Shown piece after piece: positions 1 to 12,960 of a stretch of DNA of 64,000 nucleotides. Within the stretch, counting starts at the first letter, position 1; each line of letters begins with the position of its first letter. A model generated the notes under the pieces. That model did not search any database. It was not told where the DNA came from and saw nothing but the letters and a program-made list of their open reading frames with translations. Source of the stretch: Polytrichum commune (Eukaryota; Streptophyta; Polytrichopsida; Polytrichales; Polytrichaceae); assembly GCA_950295325.1 (NCBI GenBank), contig OX485805.1:31607501-31671500 (forward strand), given 5' to 3'. A program made the position numbers and the translations under genes.

Positions 1-3000
1 GGGATTTTGTCCTTGTAGATCTCTTGCTTCGAGGACGTGCTCGAAGTATGGGACACCACATGGAGGTGTGTGTGCCTAAAACATTCTCTTCTATTTAATA
101 ATAATTGCAAGAGACAAGCCCGCAGATTCATCTTACATCGAGCCGTTCGTTGTCATTTAAGAAGTTTATTTTATTTTATTTTCAGTTTTGAGCATTGTTT
201 GATGGCCTTCCATGAGTCATAATTCTTGCCTTTACACCCCTCCCTATGTGGCTATACCAGATTGCGAGGTTTGGTTGACTGCCAATCCTAAACACTGACC
301 TCAACTGCTTTGAAATGTACCAGCTCTGGTGAGCTACGAGAGTGCTTTTCCTTAATCGATATCAGCTTGGTTTTGCAATGATGACAGGAGCTGGTGCTCG
401 TGCCTACTTGAGACTGGAAGAGGTCATTATATCCTGCAGTTTGCACCCGTCACATCTGATTTAACTTACATCGAAGAATATCGCTATTTCCTAAAACACA
501 TTGCGCTGGCTGTTTCCCTGGTTGTTGTAGATGTCGGATAACCTGTATCTCTATGTCAATCTGCTTCCATAGCCAGTCATTACTGCATCAGAGTTCCTGG
601 TCCACTAGTTTATTGATACCGGATATGATGACGGCCCTACCGACCGCTCGATAGTGGCCAGCACTTCTGGCTTTCAGCGACTGGCTTTCAGTACTTCTGG
701 CTTCTGGAATTGGCTGCCAGGTAAGTCTGATCCCTCACATGGTCAAGAGTGGGGGTTCTTGTCATCCTCAGTTCAAGTTTCCCGTGAGAATGCAACTTTC
801 TGGAAGTTGCTGACCACTATAGAGTAGGTTGCTTGTTAGAACTCTTCTATTACGTCGTATTAGTTGCCAATGTGACTTAAATGTTCGCGTTGGGAGTTAA
901 AAGTTCAGCTGAGGCGGTGTTGCGACGATGTTGTTCACTTGAGGTGGCAAATGTACAGACTGTGTATATGATTTCTCTGTCAGAATTACGATCACGTAGA
1001 GACAGGTAAGTGGTGATCAGAGAGATGATGTTGATGTCTGCGTCAGTGAAGATTTTGTGAATTTGCTGTTGCCTTGGAGGAATATCATAAAGGGCCGTAT
1101 TGTTGACCATTGTTTGTCATACAGTTTTTAAACATAAAATTACTGTAAGAGGAGCAATCTCTCTCACATCCCATCCGGATCAAACGTTGCCGATTTACCT
1201 GGATTATTGGGACCGATGAAGTAGGGATGCCAAGGTGGAATGTATTAGGCGATCGTCGGGTTATCGAAGTAAACATTAGAACTCCGCATTATTTTGTTAA
1301 ACCATGCATTTTCAGTGAAAGATCGTGCCAGGTCCTTTCTAGGTTCACGCGTGAAGTTGTTCTAACTCTCTGCAAGCGTTAGTGGAATCCAGTCAGATGT
1401 GAAAAATTACATGTAAAATACTTGATACAATCAAGCTTTATGAATAAACTTCCGCTTGTGACTGCGTCAAAGGACAAGGGACATTGAAGCTATCTTGTGA
1501 CCACTTAACATGTTTGATTCGAAGTCCAGTATGACCCGCATTTTTGCGATATGTTGATATTTCATATATCGTCGCCGATTAGTGCCGTTCTCAGTCGTAG
1601 TGTTCCTTGGACTCGTCATCGTTCTGAAGAAAATGCGGCGGAGACGCTGGTTGCGGAAAGGTTGAGCTGAGATAGGCACTGTTTCGAATGGCAGTACCTC
1701 ACGCATGCTGATTTGCTTCTTTATAAGGTGTGGATTGTGTCTTTCTTCAACAATTACAAGTCTTGAACTATGTGAAACCAGGCTTGGCATTGGTTTTTGC
1801 CAGGAAGTGTAGCTTCCTGGCAGCTTCAAGTTTATCATGACACAGGAAATAGCTCATGGTGGCTCTACCTACTGTGATCTGTTGATGACCTTCATGTGCT
1901 GGTCTATTTGACGCTTAAATAAATATGCGAGGATGTGCGTTTCACCGTGCTGATTATTTCTTACTCGGTTTTGCTTATTTCTTCTTTTGGATTAAATTGT
2001 CGATATTGCTACTAGGTGCTGATGAGATGCAGGTTTGTCCTGCATTGTATAATAAAAGGTGTAATTCTGGTAGATTCATTAAAGAGGTTCACCCTCTTGA
2101 CGCAGCCACCATCCCTGAATATTTATCTCTTAAATACATCACTCGGAAGGATCAGCAACTGTGGCTCCTGATTCCTCATATATCTACAATCCAGATAATG
2201 AACTATGACAGATAATGTAACCTATGATTACTGCTGCTCCTATGCATGCCAAAATGCGATCTACAGTTGAAATATCTTCCTGTCATCTCTCTCACCTTCG
2301 TGTCACACTTCCATGTGTCTCAGTTCTTTTTGCCAGCTTACCGTCATGGTTCACTTTTTCACTGGTCTTCGTCTGCATGAGGCACGTGAATGTTGTGCGT
2401 CAGGACTCAGTTCTGCTGGTTCTAGGCGATCCTAAAAAGGTATGTGTATAGTGTATCGGATGAAACCATTGCCAACTTCGTTTCGTCAGGAATCATCAAC
2501 GTCCCTTGTCAGCCATTTCCCACGAAAAATTAGCGTGAAGAGCCTGACGTTTACTTCTTGAGTGTCCATACTTGGAGCCCATCTTGCTGCACAGATTTTG
2601 GCAACACCGCACAGCCTTACACTTTGGAGAATATGCTACGGGGCTTGTCTCCGTTCATCAACACTCTCGAATGTTATACATATGTAAGTTAACTCAGAAC
2701 TGTCCCTTTTTCGTCCGTTCCAGCTCTTCCTCACAAATGGATGCGATATCAGAACACGCGTCCTTGACATGCACAAAGCGTAGTCGGGAACGTAGGAACA
2801 GTTAGAAGAGGACGCGGGAACTTGGGAACTTACAGAAAGGGAAAGGAGAGAGAGGGTCGGCAGCGGTTCAGTTATGATCCATGCCCCTTGAACCACTCTG
2901 CTCCTCTTAACACCTCCCGTGCCCTAAACCCTCCTCTCCCCCTCTCCCCTCATCAAGACTTTGAAGTTCACCGTCCAAGTTACCGTCGGCACCTCGGAGC

Positions 3001-3538
3001 TTTAACAGCTCACCTGAGAATGAGGTTTTCTTAATGAGTAGGTTCTTTGTATGTGGAGAGAATAGCATCGTGCATGGTGTCACTGAACCCTGCTTGAACC
3101 CGGAACATGCATGCGGAAATTAATCGAGTGTTTCTGGTCGGGCCGCAACCTGTTTAACTCTTGGAGGAATGCTTGTTGTGTTACGTCATGAGCTTCTTCG
3201 ATGTCAGTTTTTTAAGTCTTCAATGCCTAAGTGCCCAAGTTGCACTCAAGAACCTTGTCTTGTGTGCATGGTGGTGAACGATGTGGGACGCAAGATGTGG
3301 TGTGCATGCTCTTCTGGTATCCATGGTCTCTTTCTGCAATGGAAGTCATGCTAGCTTTGTCCGAAAAGGAAATGTATCAAAGAGCTGCATGGGGAGACGT
3401 TCGATTGGCTTGCATGATGACAGTCTTCCGCCATTCTTACTGTGATTGGCACCGTTCTGGAAACAAATCAATATTGGGGACATAATTGCAGCCAAATCAA
3501 GCACAACTTACTGATTGGCTTAGTAAGACGAGGTCATA
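1..3538. other. Upstream flank of TOM40, no gene recognised
   Basis: Many short open frames occur on both strands (longest 123 codons, minus strand, near 1467-1838), but none resembles a known family or continues through plausible splice sites. A C/T-rich stretch near 2890-2955 looks like plant core-promoter or leader DNA and could be the transcription start area of TOM40. The sequence lacks the homopolymer runs and MITE ends seen further right, so it may be unique gene-flanking DNA or the 3' end of a neighbouring gene outside the window. Confidence 0.4.
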
Positions 3539-6500
3539 ATGGGGGGAGCTATAAGCTATGCATCCCCTTCTTCTTTCGTGCAAGCAGCGATTTGTGGAGG
3601 TAAAGGAGAACCAAAAGGTGATGCTGACTACTTGAACCTGCCGTGTCCTGTAAAGTATGAAGAGATCACGCGTGAAGCGCACAGTAAGTTTTTCAATCTG
3701 CACTCCAAGGTAGAGGACATACATGTTCTTGTAATAAGTCAGAACTCCTATTATTTGCAATCTTCTTGAATCCCAGTAGTTCTCCAAGCAATGCAAGTTC
3801 ATCCTTTCTTGCATTCACAAGGTTGATGTAAATCTTCTTTACAAATGTATAGACATTTTCGAAGCCCATATTGCATAATTATAAGCAAAGAGAAACTGGA
3901 CTTCAAGGTTATCATGAAAGTAGTAATTAATATCTTGATTCCAGAGAAATAACAGTTTGCATGGGATTGAATGCAATATGAGCAGTGTCATTAAAGCCGG
4001 AGCTTTTTGAGGGCTTGCGGTTTGACTTCACAAAACCTCTTAACCAAAAATTCTCCCTCAGCCACAGGTATGTCACTGTCCTACCCAGATACGTTGCACA
4101 GTCTGATATTTATAAAATAATCACATATCATCTTGTTGTGTATGTTAAGCCTGTATACATTATCAAACCTAGGAATACACATTGTACCTATGTGGAGCCA
4201 ACCCCTTTTGCAATTGCAGTAGACAGTGAATGCACCAAGTCTCTACACTGGGTTTCAGAATAGCCAGTTAGAAAAAGAGATCTGCCCGACATCAAGTTTT
4301 CAACTTACCCAGATATATTGGGATAGCACACTTGGATGATATGGAGAGAATATTACAATAAATGAAAGTCTTTTCACACATCAAAGTCCAAGTTGTAATA
4401 TTTCACCAAATTGGTAGCATTCCCATGCAAAATAAAATGAAGATGAATAGAGTCGCCTAAATTATAGGTTTCAATTGCACAAGTACCTCACTAAGTTTCA
4501 TAATCATGACCAACCAACAACAATGGTTGCAGCTTGTTCATGGGTTCAGTGGACATGCCACACCCATCTGGGCAAACCTTGAAAACCTCAGCTGCTCACT
4601 ATGAGTTTGGTGCCAATCTTATTGACCAGAAGGTTCCACTCAAACCACTATAAATTATCAACTGTTCTTATTCTGCTATCATTTATAGTAAAATTGTAGC
4701 TCTACATTGATTGTAACTGCAAAAAATCTGTGGTGTGAAAAGTGCTGTACACTGCATTTTGAGCTCCTACTTTTTTTTCAGGGCAAGATGGAAGTGGTCA
4801 TGATGATGGGTCGAATCTTGACGGATGGGCGGATGAGTGCTCGGGTGAAATATGATGTGAATGACCGATTTTCCATCAAAGCCAATGCCCAGGTTTGTTT
4901 CTACTTTTAATAAGTAATATACAGTATATGTCTTCACTTCCACATCTTCTGACTCAAGACACACCAAATCAAGGGTCATGAACTCTATGTATGCAAAATT
5001 GGTGTAAAAGCGTTTGAAAATGTTTTATTAGGTCCAGTGATCAGTTTGTAGCTCTAGTGGCACCTCCCAGGACAAACTTATATTGCAACAAATAGAGATA
5101 TCCAAGGGTAGATTTGCACCCCAGTACTATGTAGCAGGATAATAAATTCAGGAGTTAACTTCCGTGGGGATGAAAGGAAGTCGTGTCTTTTCCAGAACAT
5201 TATTCTCTCGTTCTTTCTCTTTATAATTGTATCTTCCTTTTTTTGCAGTTAACAAATGAGCCACATTTTTCTGTGGGCATGTTCAATTTCGACTACAGGG
5301 TATGCTCCTCTTATATTTGTATATAAAATTGTTACTATGGAAAAGAATATGCAATTTTGTGATATGTGTTGGGTGAGAAATGTTGTTGGGAACAGAAGAT
5401 ATCAAAGTGCATATGTGCATGACTGGTTGTATGAAAATTTTCATTAGCTTCACTGTTGACCACGAAGAACCCATAAGGCGACTTGTTAACATTTAGACTG
5501 TATTTGTGACCTGCTAGTTTCCTCATGAAATACATTTTATCATCGTCAAAGAATGCCAGAATTTTATTTTTAAAATTTTGTGTTTATTGTGATGGTATCG
5601 ATGCCTGGTTTGAGCGGTCCATTATTTGGATATGTCCCAATATGACTGCCCCCAACTGAAGTTGTGTGTTGACTCTCGACCAAAAGTAATTCAGATGCTA
5701 AATTATGAATCAACAATGTGTTGCAGGGAAATGACTATCAAGCTCAATTGTCAATGGGAAACAATGCTTATTATGCAGTGAATTACATGCAGGTTAGAAT
5801 ACCTATATGGCATCCTTATCAAGATTCTCAAGCTTGTTTATGTACTATAAATAGGGATTGTCATCTACTTATATGTTCTAAGGGCTCCAATTTTGTACAT
5901 TGCAGAGTGTGACTTCTCATCTAGCAATGGGAGGGGAAGGAATATGGTTGGGTCATCAAAGGAAGTCAAGTGTAGGTTTTGCAACTCGATACACTACTGA
6001 CAAAGTGGTATGATACTAAATCCATTGTCTATGACTCTTCAAAAGTATCAATTAGCATCAGCATCGGTTGCTGGTTGTAACTTGTGCAAACGTTATTTAT
6101 CAACTGTATGCATGTGAGTTGTAGATGGCATGATCCTTGAACATCATGTAAGTCACTTAATGTGCTACGAATTTACATAATAGACGGCAGTTCTTGAATA
6201 TTGATATGTATCGTTAAGATTATGAGGTGGTACTAAACAACGCTTTATGACATTATTTACAGATAGCAACAGGTCTCATAAAATCTGAGGGCAATATCTC
6301 TTGTACTTATGTTCAAAAAGTCTCGGATAAGGTACTAACTCTGCGACATGCTCCTCCCTTTTTAGGTATCATGAACCTTCATCCTTCATACAAAAGTTCA
6401 TAATCAAAATTATAGCAATTTTTGTAAATTTGAGGTTCAGCATAAATGAATTGTTTACATTTCATGCCACATCAGTGGAACTTTTGAAGATGTTTGCAAC

Positions 6501-9314
6501 CTAGACATAACTTAATCATTTCTGCGAGAATCATCCAACCTCGTATAGGCACTTAATAGTATTGAACCTGTTAAAGTTGGTTACGCCCAATCAACATGCA
6601 TCTTTTCTATATTGTCATATCCTTTCACTCTCAGATCATCCAACAGTGCTATTGCCCTAAACTCATGAGAAATAGTCTCAGTCATAATGTTAAATTTAAC
6701 AAAGTATCAAATTTATTTCTAACAACAACTTTGGAATTTGATCTCATGTTGTTGAAGTTTGTGTGAAGAAATTATAGGACCCCAAACTACATCGTAGAAA
6801 TTTACAACATATACTTTTGGTAAAAATTGGCACCCATGGCCTAAGCCTAAGGTAGGACTTGAACCCAGCCAAAACCCCTAATCTCATTTCTACTAATTCA
6901 TGTCAATAACTTAAATGCATCCACCTAGAAGAAGATGCTTATGACCCTCCAAACAGTGAATACCCTTCTATGTGACATAAGTGACATCTCAAACACCATG
7001 TGGACCAAAAAATGCATGAGCAGTAGTTTAGTCCATCATATTCGCCTGAGATTGTAAGCTGCATTCCTCAATTCTTATCTATTGTTCTTATCATTTGTGC
7101 ATAGAAAATGACGTAAGATGTATTTCAAAGTTTATATTTGATCAGATTTATAACCTACCTTCAATGAGATACACTCATGCAATCAAGTATATCAATGCTA
7201 GCTGTTGATGTGAAGGCAGATGCGAAGCTCATTGGCTTCTTGTTGGTGATTTGCAGGTAACATTGGCATCAGATTTTGCATATAATTGGAATACCAAGGA
7301 AGCAATGTCGAGTATTGGATATGATTATCTCCTACGCCAGGTCAGTCATCCAAGGGATACCCTCATTAGCTCTTGTACACTCTCTTTCACCATAGATGGC
7401 CCAGCTGCTGTACAACCAAGGCAAAAGGGAATTATTGCATGCGAGCGTACATGTCATTCAACGAACAATAATGCCATGAAATACCCACTTTAGATAATGA
7501 CACCAAAACTTACTTCAAAGTAGTGTACTGGGACACAATTGGAATGAATTCAACAAGAATCTAAAGGAGCATGTTCTTAACATGGACGGAGGAGAGATGT
7601 GTTTCGTTACATCAATTCCTAGATAATTGACCCATGCAATCTTATTTGCAGAGTCTATGAGCCATCATGGTAAGTCATGGTCTTATCATTGCTTCGTGGC
7701 CATTGGATGCTTTTTAAATCTATGAATGTGGATGGATAATCTACCACCTCCATGTGTCGTAAAATCATGTAGCGCAATGATAAGACCACATGATCCTTGT
7801 AGTGAGTAGAGATTTCACCAACACATAAGCAGTTTCATGTTGAGCAAGCTTAACCTTGAAAGGTCCAAGAGGTCCATTATGACCCTACAGACGCTATATA
7901 GAGGTGTTTATTTCTATCATAATACGAAATTGTCAAAAGTGATCCCACCTAAAATTAACCCATTAACTTTTAATTGTTCTCTTTCAATCCTGGGGGGTCC
8001 AATCTTCATACCATGTACAGACTAACACAAGTGTCAAAAAGGATGTTATTTGAGGCATTAGTGCACATTATATACATAACAGAGAGGTATTGTTTTTCTC
8101 TAGTGTATATAGATTAAAAGACTACCCAAAATTCCAAAGTAGAGATAGTTGTATAAGAGGTCCTAAAGTCTGGAGGAAATTTGACAATATACATATGTTG
8201 TATGGTCAAATGATTTTGAGTTCTATCTTCATGAATTGTCCCAATGGAAAAGTGAAAGTGGATTGTATACATAATAAAGGCCTATCTTTTTTTTTCATGA
8301 TTTATATTTGGTGTATGTAGTGGAGGCGTTCATCACATTAAATCGAGAATTTTAATATAAATACACAAGCCTATTATCTTAAGTATTATTAATACATATA
8401 CCTTTGTTTTCCTCAAAAAGAATCTCATGTATAGGGGGTTTTATTTCATAGTCATCCACGCATGTCATTTAGAATTCCAATGAACATTGAACCCCTTCAA
8501 CATTTAATCAGAGCATACATGTAGATAAAAAAAAAAACATTAAGGAATTTCAACTTATGTAAATGACTTGGATTAAAATAAATACCACACATATACTAAT
8601 AATGCTGCTACATGTGATCATGTTTTCACTTCTTTTAAGTAGGTTTTGTTTATAGACCATATAATGTATACAAGGGTTAACAACAAACCCACATAATATA
8701 CTGAAGTATAGTAAGTTCATGGACAGATTGTGTGAATGACATACTTTTTTGGAAAGCTACCCAAGATCCTAGAATTCCATTTAAATTGCCATGAGCATGT
8801 TGCATGCTGATAAACATAAAGCACACAGAATGTGCCACAGTAAGTTAGTCACAATAAAGCATTTTGTGTCCTCTCAATCTCATTGCATTGAGCATGTACA
8901 GAAGTTTACATGTTCATTGATTTGATGGATATGGATATTGACCATGTGCAGTGCCGATTGCGGGGAAGGATAGATACTCATGGATGCATTGCAGCATACA
9001 TGGAAGAGAGATTAAACCTTGGTGTAAATTTTTTGCTCTCTGCGGAGGTTAGCAAGCAAATCTTTTATGTCACCCTCCAAATTTCTTTGTTTTCCAAACG
9101 CATGGTTACTCCGATTATGCATCCATCAATTACAAATGTGTCTCATTAAATATGTACATCTTACAAACCGCCTCTTTCCCAGACACAAGAATCTTTCCAG
9201 TTCTCTTTGTTTTGAGAGCTGCGAACTTGATGATGATGCTTTGCACGTTGTTTGCAGATTGACCATTGGAAGAAGGACTATAAGTTTGGGTTTGGTATGA
9301 CAGTTGGAGACTGA
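3539..9314 (+). CDS. TOM40: Mitochondrial import receptor subunit TOM40, 11 exons
   Basis: TOM40 is the beta-barrel pore of the TOM complex in the mitochondrial outer membrane, through which nearly all nuclear-encoded mitochondrial precursors pass. Exons read from the sequence: 3539-3683, 3986-4067, 4533-4632, 4782-4892, 5249-5299, 5727-5792, 5906-6007, 6263-6331, 7257-7340, 8952-9047, 9258-9314. All introns are GT-AG and all phases agree, giving 963 bases and 320 residues; the Arabidopsis protein is about 309. Recognisable blocks in order: [13 protein letters not shown] and [20 protein letters not shown] near the start, [52 protein letters not shown], and [12 protein letters not shown]. The C-terminal strand carries a beta-signal (K311-x-G313-x-x-M316-x-V318) that SAM/TOB recognises. 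The ATG at 3539 opens an unbroken reading frame into the conserved region. The first exon-exon codon (A|TG) is created by splicing. Intron 8 is 925 bp and intron 9 is 1611 bp, and both hold repeats. This appears to be an intact, expressed gene. Confidence 0.96.
6850..6905 (-). repeat. tRNA-like promoter boxes, SINE candidate (TOM40 intron 8)
   Basis: On the minus strand the sequence GGGTTCAAGTCCTACC matches an RNA polymerase III B box. A possible A box (GAATTAGTAGAAATGAG) lies about 27 bp upstream. No foldable full tRNA or clear 3' tail was found, so a decayed tRNA-derived SINE is the best reading. It lies antisense within TOM40 intron 8. Confidence 0.3.
7662..7805. repeat. Short foldback in TOM40 intron 9
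   Basis: TCATGGTCTTATCATTGC at about 7674 is mirrored by GCAATGATAAGACCACATGA at about 7774, giving an imperfect stem with a loop of about 80 bp. It is probably a small MITE or remnant. No target duplication was identified. Confidence 0.45.
7989..8497 (+). mobile_element. TIR element, copy 1 (inside TOM40 intron 9)
   Basis: This copy begins CCTGGGGGGTCCAATCTTCAT and shares its body with copies at 10439 and 12307. Shared strings include TTTGAGGCATTAGTG, a TTCTCTAGTGTRTA motif, GAAAGTGAAAGTGGA, TTCATGATTTATATTTGG and GCATGTCATTTAG. The distal terminal repeat is degraded (near 8490). It has no coding capacity. Its presence explains most of the large size of TOM40 intron 9. Confidence 0.6.
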
Positions 9315-10438
9315 TCACAGTTTTTGTTTGAACCTAGACCATTTGTCCACTCTTTCTTTCTTCCTTCCTTTCAGTGTGGAGTATTTCCATTAGATTTGGG
9401 AGCAGATTATGTTTTTGTCATAAATCTCTCCCCTATTCAAAATCTTGATTTAATTCTAGCCACCTTGGAAGTACATTATGAAAACAACAACCGAGTCTCC
9501 AGTATGAGTGGCCTTCATACCCAATTGTCAAGTGCCATAACATAATTTCCATGCAGCAACTTGTGGGTTCCCATCGATGTGATAACGACACATGGAATTA
9601 TTTTTCAACAATTAATTGTTTCATGTCGAGCCAGATAGGCAACTTACTCTGGTATCCATCCTTGGCTTCAAAATTGCTCATGATATAACCCTAACGAGTC
9701 TCATTTGACAATGAATGCCCCATGTGATTCTTACATCACCAAGTTCAATTTTTACTGCTGTAAGAACAAATCAAGTGAGATTCAGACTTGTACCTTTAGT
9801 GCCTTGAATGCAATGTACATATTACTTCTCCACCAACGGGTATGGTTCAATTTCTGTCAATTTCAAAATCCATTACCTAACCACTTTTTGTGTGTTCTTA
9901 AACTCCCAATGTCCATGGGATATATTGTAGAAGCTCATGCTAATCAAGCAACCTTCTATCGTTTGTCATGGATGGTAGTCAAGCATGGCAAAGGTATGTG
10001 GGTGTTTTTCTCATGTTATTTGGTTCATTTTTCATCACGTTCTTCACCCAAGTTCTACTAATTAAATTTCACATAGTAAAGTATGTGTTGCATTTGCAAA
10101 TCTACAATGAAGTATGAGCTAAAATCAGGCATCTCTTGATTTAGTTATGATTATTGGAAGTGCATGTAATTTTTTATTTTCAAAATGAGTATACAGGTTC
10201 CTGAAATTGTGTTCAGTATTGAGTGTGAAGTAGCTAACAATTTTTTTAAAAGATGTAGTCCAGTGTCTTTTGAACCTGTATCTTTGTGATGTTTGTTTTT
10301 TGACCTTTACCTGGCCACATACCAATCAAATTTAGGTGGCTGATTAAGCAAAGAAATCGAATAACACCTGTATGCCTTAACATAATCTACTTTGAGTATG
10401 CACAAACACCCACCTCAAAAAATTACGTGTCTCCTGAC
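9315..10438. other. TOM40 3' flank with a dispersed repeat
   Basis: The start should contain the TOM40 3' untranslated region; no clear AATAAA signal close to the stop was found. From about 9990 to 10335 the sequence resembles 48360-48700 in the same orientation (for example TATGTGGGTGTT, GTCCAGTGTCTTTTGAACC, GGTGTTKGT-like strings). This is one member of a degenerate repeat family scattered across the window. No gene is seen. Confidence 0.5.
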
Positions 10439-12011
10439 CCTGGGGGGTGGACTCTTCATAGCACATACAAACTGACGTGAGTGTAGAAAGGGGTATAGTT
10501 TGAGGCATTAGTGTACATGAAATACATAAGCAAGAGGTCTTTATTTTCTCTAGTGTGTACATTTAGGGAGGTTATTAAATTTTTTAAAGTAAAGGTAAAT
10601 GTACAAAAGGGTACCCTAAGGTTTAGAGAAATTTTGAACGATAGATGTGCTACACTAAATATAATATTTAATGTCATATGGTATTTTACGTTGATATGGT
10701 AATTTTTTGGATGACACTTCTTATGAGAAAGGTTTACAAACAAGTTTACAAATATTGTCATGGATGATGGATGAGTTCATCCATTGGCCAAAACCCTACC
10801 TTCCCTTGTCAGCAACTTGTGATGAAATATCGTCATGGATGATTGAAAGGTGGATGAACAATCACGTGGTAAGTGATAGTAATTGCAATATAGTAACTCT
10901 ATAATCCCTCCCCAAAAAAATTTACAAGGAATGACAAATAATGTTGGGTTAACATTTAGTGTTGGTGACACTATACCATGGTTTACAATTAGTATTGAGC
11001 AAGACAATTAGAATCGGTGACACTAAATAGCATATTTAGTGTAGTTTCATCTGATTTACCTTATTTCATCCAAATATCATGTTTTCTAGGGTCAAATTAT
11101 TATGGGCCATATCATATGGATGAAAAACATGTTCAATGACTTTCTCATTGGAAAGTGAAAGTGGACTATATATGTAAGAAAGGCCTATTTATTTCATGAT
11201 TTATATTTTGTATGTAGTGAAGGCACTTATCACATGAAATTGAACATCTATATACAAAAGTCCATCTTCTAGTAGATTGTTAGCACGTATACATGTAATT
11301 ATCTTTATAAATTTCTCCTATATAGGGGTTATTATTTCATGGTCACAAACGCACATCATTCAGGATTCCAACTCGGGGAGGTCACTCCCTCTTATATTAA
11401 TGCATACATGTGCGCTCATGACCTATTTATCGGGGGGGGGGGGGTTATTTACCTTGCAGAAAAGATTATAAGGTATGATATTTTTCAATAAAGGTAAATG
11501 CTTGTATTTTAATACACCCTATCAGCAATTATACTTTTGGGGGGAATCATTTTAAAATACCCTATTTTACTTATACTGTGAAAAAAAATTGGAAAGAAGA
11601 TTGCAATTCAAACAATGCACTGAAATTTTCCATCACAACACGTAGGTAGAGAACATTAACTCCACATTGGATACGTTGGTTTAGTAACGTTCAAGCCAAC
11701 CATCCAAGTTTTTTCAATAGGAAATTACCTCTTTTCATCCACTAGCACAAACCCTACCCTAGACCCGTTACCCCTAGTAATTGTTTCCAGATTATTTTAT
11801 ATTTATTGACTAGATAAAAGAGGTCATTATATGTGATGGTATTTTACATGTGAACATGTTTCATTATTTTTAAAACCCCTATATTAGAAGCTTTTTTTTG
11901 CAAAAATTATCTATAATGAATATATTAGACCTTACTTTTTATCACACGTTGTTTCTATGATTTTCGCCAATGACCTCCCTAAGGGTTTCAATGAAGAATC
12001 CACCCCCCAGG
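10439..12011 (+). mobile_element. TIR element, copy 2
   Basis: The left end is CCTGGGGGGTGGACTCTTC at 10439. The inverted counterpart GAAGAATCCACCCCCCAGG ends at 12011. An internal degraded end-like sequence near 11385 (TCAGGATTCCAACTCGGGG) suggests nested or composite copies. The body matches copies 1 and 3. It contains a G13 run (11432-11444). No transposase frame was found, so this is a non-autonomous or decayed element. Confidence 0.6.
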
Positions 12012-12118
12012 CTCCAAACATAACCCAAGCTACACACGAAAGTTACTCCACCCTCCTCTCACCCTATAGCACTACACTCATAAATGTAGGCAACCACAAC
12101 AACACCCTCCACCAAACT

Positions 12119-12135
12119 CCCCCCCCCCCCCCCCC
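12119..12135. repeat. C17 homopolymer
   Basis: An uninterrupted run of 17 C in otherwise AT-rich DNA. It is one of about ten G or C runs of 10 or more in this window. Confidence 0.95.
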
Positions 12136-12306
12136 ACACCAAAATGGTTGTCACCATGCAAGTGCCTCACACTATAGTGCACATTTCTAGCACTTTTCTG
12201 CCCTAACATCATGTGCATACAAGAAGTCCTCCCCAACATCACTGCCCTAATTATCCCCAATGCCAACATCCATATTCAATTCATAGAATTCACATCCTAC
12301 TACATC

Positions 12307-12960
12307 CTCAGGAGGTGACTACTCATACCACGTACAAATTAACGTGCATGTAAGAAGGGGCATTATTTGAGGCATTAGCATACAAGTATACATATTAAGC
12401 AAGAGGTGTTATTTCTCTCTAGTGTGTACATTTAAAAAGGTTATTAAGAATGTTGAAGTAAATGTAGATGTACAAAGGGGCCTTGAGGTTTTGAGAATCA
12501 AATTGACAATAGATGTGTTAGTTTCATCAAATTCAAGTTTTCATCTATTGTTGTCATATGATGATAGTCCTCAATGACTACCTTCTTCAGTTTTGTAGAG
12601 TTTGCATTTGGGTTCTAGGTTTTACTAATTGGAGGCTCTTAGAGCACTCATGAGCAATCATTGAACACACATAAAATCCACTTTCACTTTCCAATCATAA
12701 GTGAAATTGGAAAGTGAAAGTGGATTTTATATGTAATAAAGGCTTATATAATTCATGATTTATATTTTGTATATGTAGTGGAGGCATTTATCACATTGAA
12801 TTGAGAAGCTTAGTATGAATATGTTAAGTCCATTTTGTGGCCTACCATTGGTATGTGTATATTTGTTTTTCTCTAAAAACTTCTCATATATAGAAGGTTT
12901 TAGTTTCATGGTGACCTACGCATGTCATTTAGGTTTCCAATAAAGAGTCCACCCCCTGGG
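12307..12960 (+). mobile_element. TIR element, copy 3
   Basis: The left end is degraded (CTCAGGAGGTGACTACTCAT); the right end AAGAGTCCACCCCCTGGG is the exact inverted form of the copy 2 left end. The body matches copies 1 and 2 across GAGGCATTAGC, CTCTCTAGTGTGTACATTTA and TTCATGATTTATATTTTGTA. An internal palindrome (about 12668-12722) pairs CCACTTTCACTTTCCAAT with ATTGGAAAGTGAAAGTGG. Confidence 0.6.

Noticed and set aside
1467-1838. A 123-codon minus-strand frame upstream of TOM40
   Set aside because: No family resemblance and no supporting splice sites or neighbours; its length is within chance expectation for the region.
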